Positions 35,884 through 45,079 are shown, counted from the stretch's first letter. The stretch is DNA of 64,000 nucleotides from Methylophilus glucosoxydans (GCF_042676145.1 NZ_JBHTJW010000002.1:1054001-1118000), one strand, 5' to 3'. Notes: generated from the letters alone by a model not told the origin. A program made the numbers and translations.

Positions 35884-37098
35884 TTAGTCGGGGCTGATTT
35901 GCGTCACCACTACCTCTGCCTGACCTTGATGCAAGGTCAGTTTCAAGGGCGTCTGCAGGCTGAGTTCACTGGCAGTGGTCACTGCTCGGCCATCGGCTTT
36001 TTGCACAATGGCATAGCCCCTGGCCAAGACCTGATGCGGGTTGAGTTGTTGCAGGCTGGCGGACAGGTATTGCAGTTTGCGTTGTTGCGTTTGTAAACCT
36101 TGCTGCATGGCCAGTTGCAGTCTGTGTTGCCATTGCTGCAGACCGCGGCGCTGTTGTTGCAGATGCTGGGTGGGGGAGATCAGGCGTCTGGACAAATAGT
36201 CCAGGGTCTGGCTTTGCTGGCGCAAGCAAGATTGCATGGCCTGGCCCAGCCTTGATTGTAATTGCCTGAGTTGATCGCGAAGTTGCGCCTGATCCGGGCA
36301 GGCCAGTTCGGCTGCCGCTGTCGGTGTGGCCGCGCGCAAGTCAGCGACAAAATCGGCAATGGTGAAATCTGTTTCATGGCCCACCCCGCTAATGGTCGGC
36401 AGGCGACAAGCGGCGATTGCGCGTGCAACCACCTCTTCATTAAATGACCATAAGTCTTCTATGCTGCCACCACCGCGGCAAATCAGCAGCGTATCAACCT
36501 CTTGCCGCTGATCAGCCAGATGAATGGCTTGCGCAATCAGTTCGGCAGCGCCTTTGCCTTGCACCGGCGTCGGGTAGATGATGACAGACATGGCCGGCGC
36601 ACGGCGGCGGATGGCGGTTAACACATCGCGTAAGGCGGCGGCATCCGCTGAGGTCACCACGCCTATGCGTTGCGGATTGGCTGGAATGGCTTGTTTACGC
36701 TCGGCAGCAAACAGCCCTTCGTTTTGTAAGCGTTGCTTGAGTTGTTCATAAGCTTCATATAATTTGCCCAGGCCAGCGGGCTGCATAAATTCCACCGTCA
36801 GTTGTACATCGCCTCTGGCTTCATACAACGTGATCGTGGCACGCGCCTCAATCAGGTCCCCTTCGCGCGGCACCATGCCTAATACGCTATTGCGCCCTTT
36901 AAACATCACACAACGGATTTGTGCACGTTCATCCTTGAGCGAAAAATACCAGTGGCCACTGGTGGCACGGGTGAAGTTTGAGAGCTCGCCCGAGATCCAA
37001 AAGAGGGGAAAACTGGTTTCCAGCAACTCTTTTGTGAGTCGGGTGAGGTCGCTGACACTCAAGATTTGTTTGAATGATGTCGATAACAAGCTAGCCAT
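35884..37098 (-). CDS. xseA: Exodeoxyribonuclease VII large subunit
   Basis: 404 residues. An N-terminal OB fold (FPLFWISGELSNFTRATSGHWYFSLKD) is followed by the catalytic domain with RIGVVTSADAAALRDVLTAI, RGGGSIEDLWSFNEE and GVGHETDFTIADFVADLRAATPTAAAE. A Gln/Leu/Arg-rich coiled coil follows before the C-terminal LARGYAIVQ. Its partner XseB is not in the window. It degrades single-stranded DNA from both ends. Confidence 0.96.
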   Translation of the reverse strand: MASLLSTSFKQILSVSDLTRLTKELLETSFPLFWISGELSNFTRATSGHWYFSLKDERAQIRCVMFKGRNSVLGMVPREGDLIEARATITLYEARGDVQLTVEFMQPAGLGKLYEAYEQLKQRLQNEGLFAAERKQAIPANPQRIGVVTSADAAALRDVLTAIRRRAPAMSVIIYPTPVQGKGAAELIAQAIHLADQRQEVDTLLICRGGGSIEDLWSFNEEVVARAIAACRLPTISGVGHETDFTIADFVADLRAATPTAAAELACPDQAQLRDQLRQLQSRLGQAMQSCLRQQSQTLDYLSRRLISPTQHLQQQRRGLQQWQHRLQLAMQQGLQTQQRKLQYLSASLQQLNPHQVLARGYAIVQKADGRAVTTASELSLQTPLKLTLHQGQAEVVVTQISPD

Positions 37099-37307
37099 AG
37101 CTGCACATTATCTCTCAGCCCCGCTGGATTTGGCTATGTCTTTCATCGAATGGCCGGTGTCTGAGCAGAGGCGCTCTGTGAAGGGATGCTGAACACTGAT
37201 TCAAGATAGGGGGGCACTTTTGCGTAAAAGCGGCGTCTTGATATGAGCAGCATGGGAATGGTTGAGACTATCTGACCTTAAAACAAGGTCATTTCCCTCA
37301 GGATTGT

Positions 37308-38300
37308 ATGCGAATGAAAAAATATTTATTTTTTGCGCGATCATTTTTTATGTGTTGTCTGTACACAAGTGCTGTGCATGGCTTGGGACTGGTTGCGCAG
37401 GCGCAGGCGGATGAAGCGTCTGACAAATCGCCGCCCGAGACGGAAGTGGCCGCGGTCGAGACCACGAATCCTGTCATGGCCAGCTACAAGCGCGAGCAGG
37501 CGGTGATGCAGAATGACGCTTACAAGCAATTCATTAAATTACAGGTGAGTCTGGCGACAGGCACAAAAAATGCGCTAGGGATCAGCAGTTATGCCGAGGC
37601 GCACGCCCATTATTGTGCGCTGGCCGCAGAAACCCGTGATCCTGATGCGCAATTTGCCATGGGCTGGTTTTACAGCATGGGCAAAGGCGTGGAGGTAAAT
37701 CATGATATTGCCGCGCGTTTTTTCAGCCTGGCGGCGATTCAAGGCCATCGCGATGCCCGGATCTGGTTGGATCAGGGCGCTGGTGATGCCTCCGTGGCCA
37801 AGCTGCCCGCCTGCATGCAAAACCAGGGGCAGTCAGCGGCTGAAGTGTTGTTCCGTAAACGCGGCCCTATTTACACGCTGGTCAAAAAACATGCGCCAGC
37901 TTATGGGGTAGACATTGATTTGGCGATGGCTGTGATTGCGGTGGAGTCCGGCTTTAATCCCAAAGCGACTTCACGCAAAAAGGCCCAGGGCCTGATGCAA
38001 TTGCTACCCGAGACCCAGGTCAGGTTTCACGTCAAGGATGCTTATGATCCCGAGCAAAATATTAAAGGGGGCTTGTCCTACCTGCGCTGGTTGATCAATT
38101 ACTTTGATGGCGATGTCGAGCGCGTCGTAGCGGCTTACAATGCCGGGGAACATGCGGTGTCCAGGCATCAGGGCATCCCGCCTTACCCGGAGACACGCGA
38201 CTATGTGAAGCGCGTGGCGCGTTACTACAAGAAAAAACATCACGAAATCAGGCAAACTGCGGCCATGCGTGACGGGCAGAGCCCGGCGGCCAACTCCTGA
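37308..38300 (+). CDS. Lytic transglycosylase with Sel1-like repeat (SLT domain)
   Basis: 330 residues. A signal peptide (about 1-33) is followed by a Sel1-like segment (DAQFAMGWFYSMGKGVEVNHDIAARFFSLAA, about 107-140) and a C-terminal SLT domain. The catalytic Glu lies in AVIAVESGFNPKATSRKKAQGLMQLLPET. NIKGGLSYLRWLI and AAYNAGEHAV complete the fold. It is a periplasmic peptidoglycan lyase, distinct in family from the MltB-type enzyme at 7544. The Sel1 repeat suggests a protein partner. Confidence 0.92.
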   Translation: MRMKKYLFFARSFFMCCLYTSAVHGLGLVAQAQADEASDKSPPETEVAAVETTNPVMASYKREQAVMQNDAYKQFIKLQVSLATGTKNALGISSYAEAHAHYCALAAETRDPDAQFAMGWFYSMGKGVEVNHDIAARFFSLAAIQGHRDARIWLDQGAGDASVAKLPACMQNQGQSAAEVLFRKRGPIYTLVKKHAPAYGVDIDLAMAVIAVESGFNPKATSRKKAQGLMQLLPETQVRFHVKDAYDPEQNIKGGLSYLRWLINYFDGDVERVVAAYNAGEHAVSRHQGIPPYPETRDYVKRVARYYKKKHHEIRQTAAMRDGQSPAANS

Positions 38301-38439
38301 ATCTATCTGCTGATTGTTTGTGCTGTTTGACCGGGAGATCCCGGCCAACTTAAAAAACCGGGAACCACCCTCACCCAGACTGCCTCTTAGCTGCGTTATC
38401 CATTACAATTTGCATTTAATCATTAGGTAGGAGCGGGCA

Positions 38440-38940
38440 ATGGCAGCATGGTTTAAAGGGCGTGGCGGCTATGTATTGGGATTTTTGGCCGGATTTGGCA
38501 TTGTGGCACTCGCCTTGTATATTCAAGTACAAAACCAGCTTGAACCCTGCCCCTTGTGTATCTCGCAACGCATCATTTTCATGAGCCTGGGCTTGTTGTT
38601 TTTGCTGCACGCCTTTGTCTTCCCCAGATCTTGGCTACATGCCGGATTGGCCCTGATCGAGGTGTTGACGGCGCTGGGCGGCGCGGGGGTGGCGATACGC
38701 CACTGGTGGCTACAGGCACACAAAGAAGAAATCTTTGCCGATTGTGGTGTCGGCTTTGATTACATGTTTGAAAACTTCCCGCTGAAAAAAGCACTCACCC
38801 TGGTATTTCGTGGTACGGGCGATTGTGCCGCCATAGACTGGACGTTTCTGGGATTAACCTTGCCCCAATTGGGCCTGATCAGTTTTATTCTGTTTGCGGT
38901 GTATGCTGGCTGGTTATTTCGTAGCCGTCGCGCTGGATAG
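38440..38940 (+). CDS. dsbB: Disulfide bond formation protein DsbB
   Basis: 166 residues with four TM helices. The first redox pair is CPLC (Cys37 and Cys40) in EPCPLCISQR, and the second pair sits in the periplasmic loop, in DCGVGFDYM and GTGDCAAID. It reoxidises DsbA and passes electrons to quinone. TAGGAGCGG lies just before the ATG. Its last 56 bp overlap the end of the convergent gene. Confidence 0.94.
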   Translation: MAAWFKGRGGYVLGFLAGFGIVALALYIQVQNQLEPCPLCISQRIIFMSLGLLFLLHAFVFPRSWLHAGLALIEVLTALGGAGVAIRHWWLQAHKEEIFADCGVGFDYMFENFPLKKALTLVFRGTGDCAAIDWTFLGLTLPQLGLISFILFAVYAGWLFRSRRAG

Positions 38941-39964
38941 CAAAAGTCTCGATCTCAACTTCGGGTGTGCTTTCATCCAGCATGGCCGCTTGTTTTTCAA
39001 TCGCGTCATGCCAGGCTTTAAAATGTGCTTCGCATGACTGCTCGGCTTGTTGCGAGATGCTCTCTGCCGGCACGCTGGCGGCCTTAAGCTTGGCAGTCTC
39101 GCGCTTGAGGCAACCCAGATATTTGGCTTTGGCATACACCTCTTCGGTTTGCAGGCTGGCGATTGCCTGATCAGCCTGATTCAGCGATTGGCACAAGGGG
39201 ACGGGTTCGCTGGGGATAGTCCAGGCCTTGCCCGAGGTCTTTTGCATATGGATCACACTGGCAATATCGCGGCCACGCTGGTTAATCCAGTATTCCAGAA
39301 TTTCGTTGCCGCAGCGCTCATCCTGACAGCGCATCACGCTTTTTAACAACCAGGCCGCCTGCTTGGTCATGCGTTCGTCAGAAATGCCACAGTTATGGAT
39401 GACGTCGTGCGAGCGGGATAGATACAATTTGTAATTGGCCCGCCAATTGGGATGGCTGGCACAGGCGACTTTATACAGCGGGTTAGAGACGCTGCACTGG
39501 TCTTGCTGCATGCTTTGCAGACGTTCCGGTGCGCGATTGCCCGTCATGCGGCATGCCAGCGAAATGGCCTGGCCGTAGGCTTGCGTCACCCCCCAGAACG
39601 ACAGTCTGGCAGAGGCATAATCTGGCCGTTGCTTGAGCGTCTGATCGTTTTTCCAGTCCAGCGTCTCTGAGGCAAGCTCGGACTTGTGAAATACCACTTC
39701 GCGTTCAACTTCCATCGAAAACTCGCTGCAGGAGGCTTGTACCAATTTGGTCGCAATCGTATCGTCATGATCGTCTGTACGCAGCTTGAAAAGGATAATG
39801 TCTTCGTGCTGGCCGACTTGCATGGAGTCTAAATCAACCGACACAGTCAGAAACTTTTCCCGTCCTTGCACCGTATGCCATTGTTCGGCATGCAGGGGTG
39901 GGCTGGTAAACAGGCAGCTTGTAAACAGCGTCAGACAGGCGGGAAGTGCGTTTTTAAATAGCAT
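38885..39964 (-). CDS. Secreted protein of unknown function
   Basis: 359 residues from the ATG at 39964, which places a good signal peptide at residues 1-26 (cleavage near LHA-EQ); ATGs at 39979 and 40009 are alternatives, and none has a clear Shine-Dalgarno. The mature protein has several Cys (SCSEF, LACRM, KVACASH, HNCGIS, CLKRE), and dsbB lies beside it, so disulfides are likely. I recognise no domain. The last 56 bp overlap dsbB in the opposite direction. Confidence 0.75.
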   Translation of the reverse strand: MLFKNALPACLTLFTSCLFTSPPLHAEQWHTVQGREKFLTVSVDLDSMQVGQHEDIILFKLRTDDHDDTIATKLVQASCSEFSMEVEREVVFHKSELASETLDWKNDQTLKQRPDYASARLSFWGVTQAYGQAISLACRMTGNRAPERLQSMQQDQCSVSNPLYKVACASHPNWRANYKLYLSRSHDVIHNCGISDERMTKQAAWLLKSVMRCQDERCGNEILEYWINQRGRDIASVIHMQKTSGKAWTIPSEPVPLCQSLNQADQAIASLQTEEVYAKAKYLGCLKRETAKLKAASVPAESISQQAEQSCEAHFKAWHDAIEKQAAMLDESTPEVEIETFAIQRDGYEITSQHTPQTE

Positions 39965-40017
39965 AAAATCAATGGTCATAGATAGAAAGCAGCGGCAAGT
40001 GGCCGCCATTGTAATGA

Positions 40018-41178
40018 TTATTCTGCGGCGGAGATAGCGACCTGATTGCGTCCGGCCTGCTTGGCCTCATACAGTGCCTGGTCTGCTCGATGCAGCAATT
40101 GTGTCAAGCTGTCCCCCATCCGCAACATTGCCACGCCGCAACTGATGCTGATCTGGCCAATGTCGGGTAAAGATCTGGCATGCACCTGCTGCCGGATTTT
40201 TTCGGCCAGCTTTGCCGCCTGAGCAAGGGTGATGCGGGGCGCATAAATCATCATTTCATCGCCTCCCCAGCGCACGGCAATGTCAGACAGGCGCGTATTT
40301 TTCTTGATGCATTCGGCGACGGTTTTAATCACTTGGTCACCGATGACATGGCCATGCGTGTCATTGATGGATTTAAAACGGTCTATATCTATCAGAATCA
40401 GCGCATCCGAGATTTTCCTGCCGACCGTGTGGGTATGCTCAGCAAACACTGTTTCAAAGTGCTGACGATTGCTCAAACCAGTTAAAAAGTCGGTGCTGGA
40501 CAGCGTTTTTAAGTTTTCTTTTTCAACTTGCAGGGCCGTATTGGCCGCAGCCAGTTGTTCGGTCCGCTGTTTGACCAGTGCTTCGAGATCGGTATTCAGG
40601 GCTTTTAAATGATTGGTCTGGCTTTCACGCAGGCATTCGTAATTGCGGATGATGAAAAACTGTCCAAGCAGGTAGAGGCACAAGCTCAGAATATCCAAAT
40701 GACCATATTCTGAGGGGAAGAGATGCGTTAAGTGATTGCCCACCACCAGCAACAGTAAAATCGCCAGCATCTGGTAGCCCATCTGCCTGCCTTTGAGGTA
40801 AAACGCTCCAGCAAGAATAAGGAGCAATAATCCGCTCCGGGTACTGTTGCCAGTCGCCAGAAAATAGACCGTCAAAAACTGGAGAAAGCATAACCAGAGT
40901 GCAATGCCAGAGATCAGTTCGACGCGTTGTTTGTTGCGGCGCAAGGCCCATAGCAAGGCAAACGCAATCAGACCAAACACAATATCCACGATGCCGATGA
41001 GCGGATGCACGCGCCAACGGATGATGCCCATGCTAAAAGACACGATGCCAAAGAAGGTGAACACGTTGTTTAGGAAAACCACCTTGTAACGCATGTGGTC
41101 CGCATCGCCGGACGCTGGAAAAAGCTTGATGGGATGCAACATCATGACAAGCACTTGGCTAAACCACTTTTTCAACAT
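40018..41178 (-). CDS. Membrane diguanylate cyclase with GGDEM active site
   Basis: 386 residues. About six TM helices span 30-180, a coiled coil follows (LEALVKQRTEQLAAANTALQVEKENL, 198-223), and the GGDEF domain starts near DFLTGLSNRQHFE. The signature reads GGDEM (305-309), with Met in place of Phe. An I-site RLSD (296-299) is in the standard position. The catalytic Asp/Glu and the Gly pair are kept, so cyclase activity is likely, with product inhibition. It is divergent from cysM. Confidence 0.88.
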   Translation of the reverse strand: MLKKWFSQVLVMMLHPIKLFPASGDADHMRYKVVFLNNVFTFFGIVSFSMGIIRWRVHPLIGIVDIVFGLIAFALLWALRRNKQRVELISGIALWLCFLQFLTVYFLATGNSTRSGLLLLILAGAFYLKGRQMGYQMLAILLLLVVGNHLTHLFPSEYGHLDILSLCLYLLGQFFIIRNYECLRESQTNHLKALNTDLEALVKQRTEQLAAANTALQVEKENLKTLSSTDFLTGLSNRQHFETVFAEHTHTVGRKISDALILIDIDRFKSINDTHGHVIGDQVIKTVAECIKKNTRLSDIAVRWGGDEMMIYAPRITLAQAAKLAEKIRQQVHARSLPDIGQISISCGVAMLRMGDSLTQLLHRADQALYEAKQAGRNQVAISAAE

Positions 41179-41220
41179 CCGGTATCCTAAAGAATAATTG
41201 TTTTTGTGATGCGATCAGAT

Positions 41221-41274
41221 TATGTAAAATTGAGACTTTGTCGTTAGCTGTACATTACCGCTGAATTTTACATA
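41221..41274. repeat. Perfect 11-bp inverted repeat in the cysM / GGDEF divergent region
   Basis: TATGTAAAATT (41221-41231) and AATTTTACATA (41264-41274) are exact reverse complements, 32 bp apart. They lie between the divergent start codons (41178 and 41371), where regulators of either gene would bind. TAAAAT-like -10 hexamers lie inside both arms, so the symmetry may simply be two divergent promoters. Confidence 0.55.
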
Positions 41275-41370
41275 TATTAAGCTGCTGCGTGTCATCGTAC
41301 GCGCGCATTCACAAATTTTTATGTTTCGGAGTGGTCTTACTTCATCCCCGAAAACAGATTATCGGTCCCT

Positions 41371-42264
41371 ATGAAACCTTACCTGACCCTGGACAATTTT
41401 GTTGGAAACACGCCGCTGGTGGCTTTGCAGCGTATGAACCCGAATCCGAGCAATACGATCTTGCTCAAGCTGGAAGGCAATAATCCGGCCGGGTCAGTTA
41501 AAGACCGGCCTGCCTACAGCATGATTGTGCGGGCAGAGCAACGCGGGCAAATCAAGCCAGGCGATACGCTGATTGAAGCGACCAGTGGCAATACCGGCAT
41601 TGCACTGGCCATGGTGGCGGCCATGCGCGGTTACAAAATGGTGTTGGTGATGCCGGAAAACCAGTCCGTTGAACGCCGTCAAAGCATGAAGGCATATGGC
41701 GCTGAACTGATCTTGACACCCAAAGACGGCAGTATGGAGTTGGCACGCGATGTGGCACTGAAGTTGCAAGCAGAAGGCGAGGGCATTGTGCTGGATCAGT
41801 TTGGCAATCTGGATAATCCGCAAGCGCATTATGAAGGGACCGGGCCGGAAATCTGGCGTGATACCGCCGGAGCGGTGACACACTTTGTATCCAGCATGGG
41901 CACCACTGGCACGATTATGGGCACTTCGCGCTTTCTCAAGGAGCAAAATCCTGCAATTCAGATCATCGGCGTGCAGCCGGAGGAGGGGGCGCAAATCCCG
42001 GGGATCCGCAAATGGCCAGAAGCCTATCTGCCTAAAATTTATGACCCCAAACGCATAGACGGGTTGCGGTATGTGAGCCAGAAGCATGCAGAAGAGACCA
42101 CGCGCAAACTGGCAACCAAAGAAGGCGTTTTTGCCGGGATTTCCAGCGGCGGTGCCTTGTATACGGCGATGCAACTCTCCAAAGAAGTGAATAATGCGGT
42201 GATTGTCACCATTGTGTGCGATCGTGGCGACCGCTACTTGTCTACAGGCGTGTTTCCCGATTGA
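41371..42264 (+). CDS. cysM: Cysteine synthase B
   Basis: 297 residues of the PLP-dependent fold type II. The PLP Lys is in NPAGSVKDRPAYSM, the substrate loop is EATSGNTGIALA, and the phosphate loop is SSMGTTGTIMG. The ending DRGDRYLSTGVF is typical of CysM rather than CysK. It makes cysteine or S-sulfocysteine from O-acetylserine. Its TGA overlaps the next start by 1 base (TGATG). Confidence 0.95.
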   Translation: MKPYLTLDNFVGNTPLVALQRMNPNPSNTILLKLEGNNPAGSVKDRPAYSMIVRAEQRGQIKPGDTLIEATSGNTGIALAMVAAMRGYKMVLVMPENQSVERRQSMKAYGAELILTPKDGSMELARDVALKLQAEGEGIVLDQFGNLDNPQAHYEGTGPEIWRDTAGAVTHFVSSMGTTGTIMGTSRFLKEQNPAIQIIGVQPEEGAQIPGIRKWPEAYLPKIYDPKRIDGLRYVSQKHAEETTRKLATKEGVFAGISSGGALYTAMQLSKEVNNAVIVTIVCDRGDRYLSTGVFPD

Positions 42265-44249
42265 TGCGCCTGTGGGCACTGCTGCTGTGCTGTTGGTCGA
42301 TGCCGCTTTGGGCCATGACCGAGCTTAGCCTCAGTGCCGAGAGCGTTCAGGGCGATTTCTTTCAACTCGACCACCCGCATGCGGTGGTCAACTTGCAGCG
42401 CAAACAGCATGTACAAATTCATGCCGAGCGCTTGCAGTTGGGCAATGCCAGCATCGATCACCCGGATATGACACTGGAGATCAGTGCGCGCCCCAGCCTA
42501 CTGATTACCTCAGAGCAGTTAAAAATGCCTGATTACCAGGTACGTCGCCCGCGTATCTATCTGGATTACCGTCTGCAAACCCGGCAACCAGTGGTGACGG
42601 TTGATGCTGAAGTCAAAGCGATGCAAGATGAGGTCTGGGGCAAGTTCCACGTGTATTGCCAGTTGCCGACACAAGCCAGTCAGGAGACTTGGCAGTGTAA
42701 TGATGGCTTGTATCATGATGTCCGTTCACATATCCCGTTTAATCTGACGGTGATGCCGACCTGGCACACTGCATCGAACACCAAGGCCAGCAGAGGGCTT
42801 GAGCTGCAATTGGCGGTGAAAGACGCCAAATTCAGTGATGCCGCAGGCTTGCACGCGGCAGAGAGACTGACCGGCGTGATGCATATTGCTGCGCATGAGG
42901 TGGCGAATGGCTGGCGCTGGCAAGGCGTATTTGAATGGCAGCAAGGCGAGTTGTTCTGGCAACCATTTTATTTTGCCGAGGGCAACAAGCGATTTGAAAT
43001 CCGTGGCCTGTATGCATCGCCCATCCTGGAGATTGAAGCAGCGACCTTGTCATTGCAAGGCGTAGGCACGTTACACAGTCAAAGCCGGTTTAATCTGGAT
43101 AGCCAGCGCTTTGAGTTTTTAAAGCTGGATGCCAAAGACGTCGATTTTAACGGCCTTTACCAGTCGTTTATCCAGCCTTTGCTGCCTGATTCCGTGTTCG
43201 GACAGCTCAAGGTGAATGGCAAAGCCGACTGGTCTTTTGAGGCCAAAGGCCTGCAGCCGGTGAAGTTTCAGCTGGATGTTGCGGATGCCACGGTTGAAGA
43301 TCAACGTGGCAAGTTTGGCTTTGCCCATCTGAATGCGCATATTCCCTGGGATTACGATCAGCCGCAGCAGATCAGCATGGGCTATGCCTCTGGCCATGTG
43401 CTTAAGATTCCGCTCGGAAAAACGCAATGGCAGGCAAACGTGAATCGGTTCTCGATTACCAGTCCAACTTTGAGCTTGCCTGTGCTGGATGGCGCCTTGA
43501 TCTTTGAAGACGTGTCTGCCGCCTGGATACATCAGAGCATGGTCTGGCACCTGAAGATGGACATGCAGCCCATCAGCATGCGCACCTTTAGCCAGGCGCT
43601 CGGCTGGCCTGTCATGCGTGGTGAGATCAAAGGCCAGATTCCACTCGTGACTTATGCCAACCATGCCTTGCGCATGGATGGGGAGATGCAGTTGAGCTTG
43701 TTTAAAGGGCAAGTCGCGCTCTCTGATCTGGAAGTCGATGATCCGCTGGGGGCTGTCCCCAAGCTGCATGCCAATCTGCGCATGCGAGAGATTGATATGG
43801 GTGAGATCACGCGGACGTTTAATTTTGGTTCGATTACCGGCAAACTAGAAGGTGATGTCCAGCATTTGCGCTTACAAAACTGGAAGCCTGTCTCTATGAA
43901 TGCTGTGATACAGACTGCGGATGGCCCTTTTGAGAAAAAAGTGTCTCAACGCGCGGTTGAAAACATCACTGCCTTGGGTGGTGAGGGCACGGCGGCGGCC
44001 CTGCAACGGACGTTTTTGCGTTTTTTCAAACAGTTTGGCTATGAAAAAATGGGCTTAAGCTGCGAGCTGCGTGGGGATGTTTGTAAAATGGGCGGCGTTG
44101 AGCAGATTCCGGGCGGATTCGTCATCGTCAAAGGTGAGGGGATTCCCTCAGTCAATGTGAATGGCTATACCGAATATGTCAGCTGGAAAGATATGCTGGC
44201 CCGCATGCGGCGGATCACTGATAGCAATAGCAAAATGATCGTCAAATAA
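42264..44249 (+). CDS. ydbH: YdbH-family intermembrane transport protein
   Basis: 661 residues from the ATG at 42264, with an N-terminal hydrophobic segment (about 1-17) as membrane anchor or signal; the frame upstream to 42216 would lie inside cysM. The rest is beta-rich and repetitive, as in AsmA-like bridge proteins, and the C-terminal part has EQIPGGFVIVKGEGIPSVNVNGYTEYVSW, typical of the DctA-YdbH family. In E. coli YdbH binds the lipoprotein YnbE to form a phospholipid path between the two membranes. The ydbH-ynbE-ydbL order is kept here. Confidence 0.85.
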   Translation: MRLWALLLCCWSMPLWAMTELSLSAESVQGDFFQLDHPHAVVNLQRKQHVQIHAERLQLGNASIDHPDMTLEISARPSLLITSEQLKMPDYQVRRPRIYLDYRLQTRQPVVTVDAEVKAMQDEVWGKFHVYCQLPTQASQETWQCNDGLYHDVRSHIPFNLTVMPTWHTASNTKASRGLELQLAVKDAKFSDAAGLHAAERLTGVMHIAAHEVANGWRWQGVFEWQQGELFWQPFYFAEGNKRFEIRGLYASPILEIEAATLSLQGVGTLHSQSRFNLDSQRFEFLKLDAKDVDFNGLYQSFIQPLLPDSVFGQLKVNGKADWSFEAKGLQPVKFQLDVADATVEDQRGKFGFAHLNAHIPWDYDQPQQISMGYASGHVLKIPLGKTQWQANVNRFSITSPTLSLPVLDGALIFEDVSAAWIHQSMVWHLKMDMQPISMRTFSQALGWPVMRGEIKGQIPLVTYANHALRMDGEMQLSLFKGQVALSDLEVDDPLGAVPKLHANLRMREIDMGEITRTFNFGSITGKLEGDVQHLRLQNWKPVSMNAVIQTADGPFEKKVSQRAVENITALGGEGTAAALQRTFLRFFKQFGYEKMGLSCELRGDVCKMGGVEQIPGGFVIVKGEGIPSVNVNGYTEYVSWKDMLARMRRITDSNSKMIVK

Positions 44250-44291
44250 GCGCACTCAATGGCGATAGTTTTAAAGAAAGGAATTCGCGTG

Positions 44292-44540
44292 ATGGGTAGG
44301 CAACAACAAAACACGGTTCAAAGGCACAGCGTCGTCTTCAAGCGTTTGATACTCAGCCTGGCCATGCTGCTCAGTGCATGTGTCACCATTAATATTTACT
44401 TTCCCGCCGCTGCCGCTGAAAAAGCGGCTGACAAGGTGATTGATGAGGTCTGGCAACTGCCAGCCAGCTCGACCGCACCGACCCCGCCTGCGACGACTCA
44501 AGACCCTGTGTCACCCTCTGTTCAGGAGATCAAACCATGA
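44292..44540 (+). CDS. ynbE: YnbE-like outer-membrane lipoprotein
   Basis: 82 residues from the ATG at 44292, preceded by AAAGGAA at 44277-44283; an in-frame GTG lies directly before (44289) and an ATG with no Shine-Dalgarno at 44259. The lipobox is LLSAC. The next residues VTINIYFPAAAAEKAADKVIDEVW are the YnbE signature. The C-terminal tail is Pro/Thr-rich and longer than in E. coli YnbE (61 residues). It overlaps ydbL by 4 bp. Confidence 0.87.
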   Translation: MGRQQQNTVQRHSVVFKRLILSLAMLLSACVTINIYFPAAAAEKAADKVIDEVWQLPASSTAPTPPATTQDPVSPSVQEIKP

Positions 44541-44989
44541 TCCATGCACTGTTTAATGCGTTGTGCCGTTATCGTCAGTCTGCAATCTCTGTGCTGACTA
44601 CCATTTTGCTGGTTGCCGCACCGACTGCCGCACTGGCGGCCGCAGATTTGGATATCAACACGCCTGCACTGGCCGCAGTTAAAGCCAGCATGCAAGCGCG
44701 CCATCCGCAATTACTGCCTTACTACCAGTCAGGCGCAATCGGCTTTACCGCGGATGGCTATATTGCCATCAAAGAGGCCAGCGGAGTGCCATTATCACAA
44801 CGTAACATGGTCACCAGCTTGGTCAATCAGGAGAACAACGATCGCACCCAGCTCTACCAGGGCATTGCTGCCGCCAATGGGCATCCAGAGTGGACAGGCG
44901 AGATTCAGCGCACCTTTGCCCAACGCTGGATGGATAAAGCGCAAGCGGGCTGGTTTGTGCAGAAGGATGGACAGTGGCTTAAGAAATAA
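44537..44989 (+). CDS. ydbL: YdbL-family periplasmic protein (DUF1318)
   Basis: 150 residues. A signal peptide spans about 1-34 (ALAAA). The DUF1318 part contains YQSGAIGFTADGYIAIKEASGVPLSQRN and VNQENNDRTQLYQGIAAANGHPEW. In E. coli YdbL is a periplasmic modulator of the YdbH-YnbE bridge. Its start overlaps the ynbE stop (ATGA), and a terminator follows 17 bp after its stop. Confidence 0.9.
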   Translation: MIHALFNALCRYRQSAISVLTTILLVAAPTAALAAADLDINTPALAAVKASMQARHPQLLPYYQSGAIGFTADGYIAIKEASGVPLSQRNMVTSLVNQENNDRTQLYQGIAAANGHPEWTGEIQRTFAQRWMDKAQAGWFVQKDGQWLKK

Positions 44990-45006
44990 GCGGTCTGAAC
45001 ATGCAA

Positions 45007-45047
45007 AAGCCGAAATGGAAAGCTCCATTTCGGCTTGATTGTTTTGT
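45007..45047 (+). terminator. Rho-independent terminator of the cysM-ydbH-ynbE-ydbL operon
   Basis: AAGCCGAAATGGA (45007-45019) pairs perfectly with TCCATTTCGGCTT (45024-45036) around AAGC, followed by a T-rich tail. Confidence 0.88.
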
Positions 45048-45079
45048 GCAGACGATGTTAGCCGCCTGCCAGCAGAAGC

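Noticed and set aside
37228..37245. Possible sigma-54 promoter GGGGGGCACTTTTGCG before the lytic transglycosylase gene
   Set aside because: The GG and GC pairs are not ten bases apart, so it does not fit the -24/-12 spacing.
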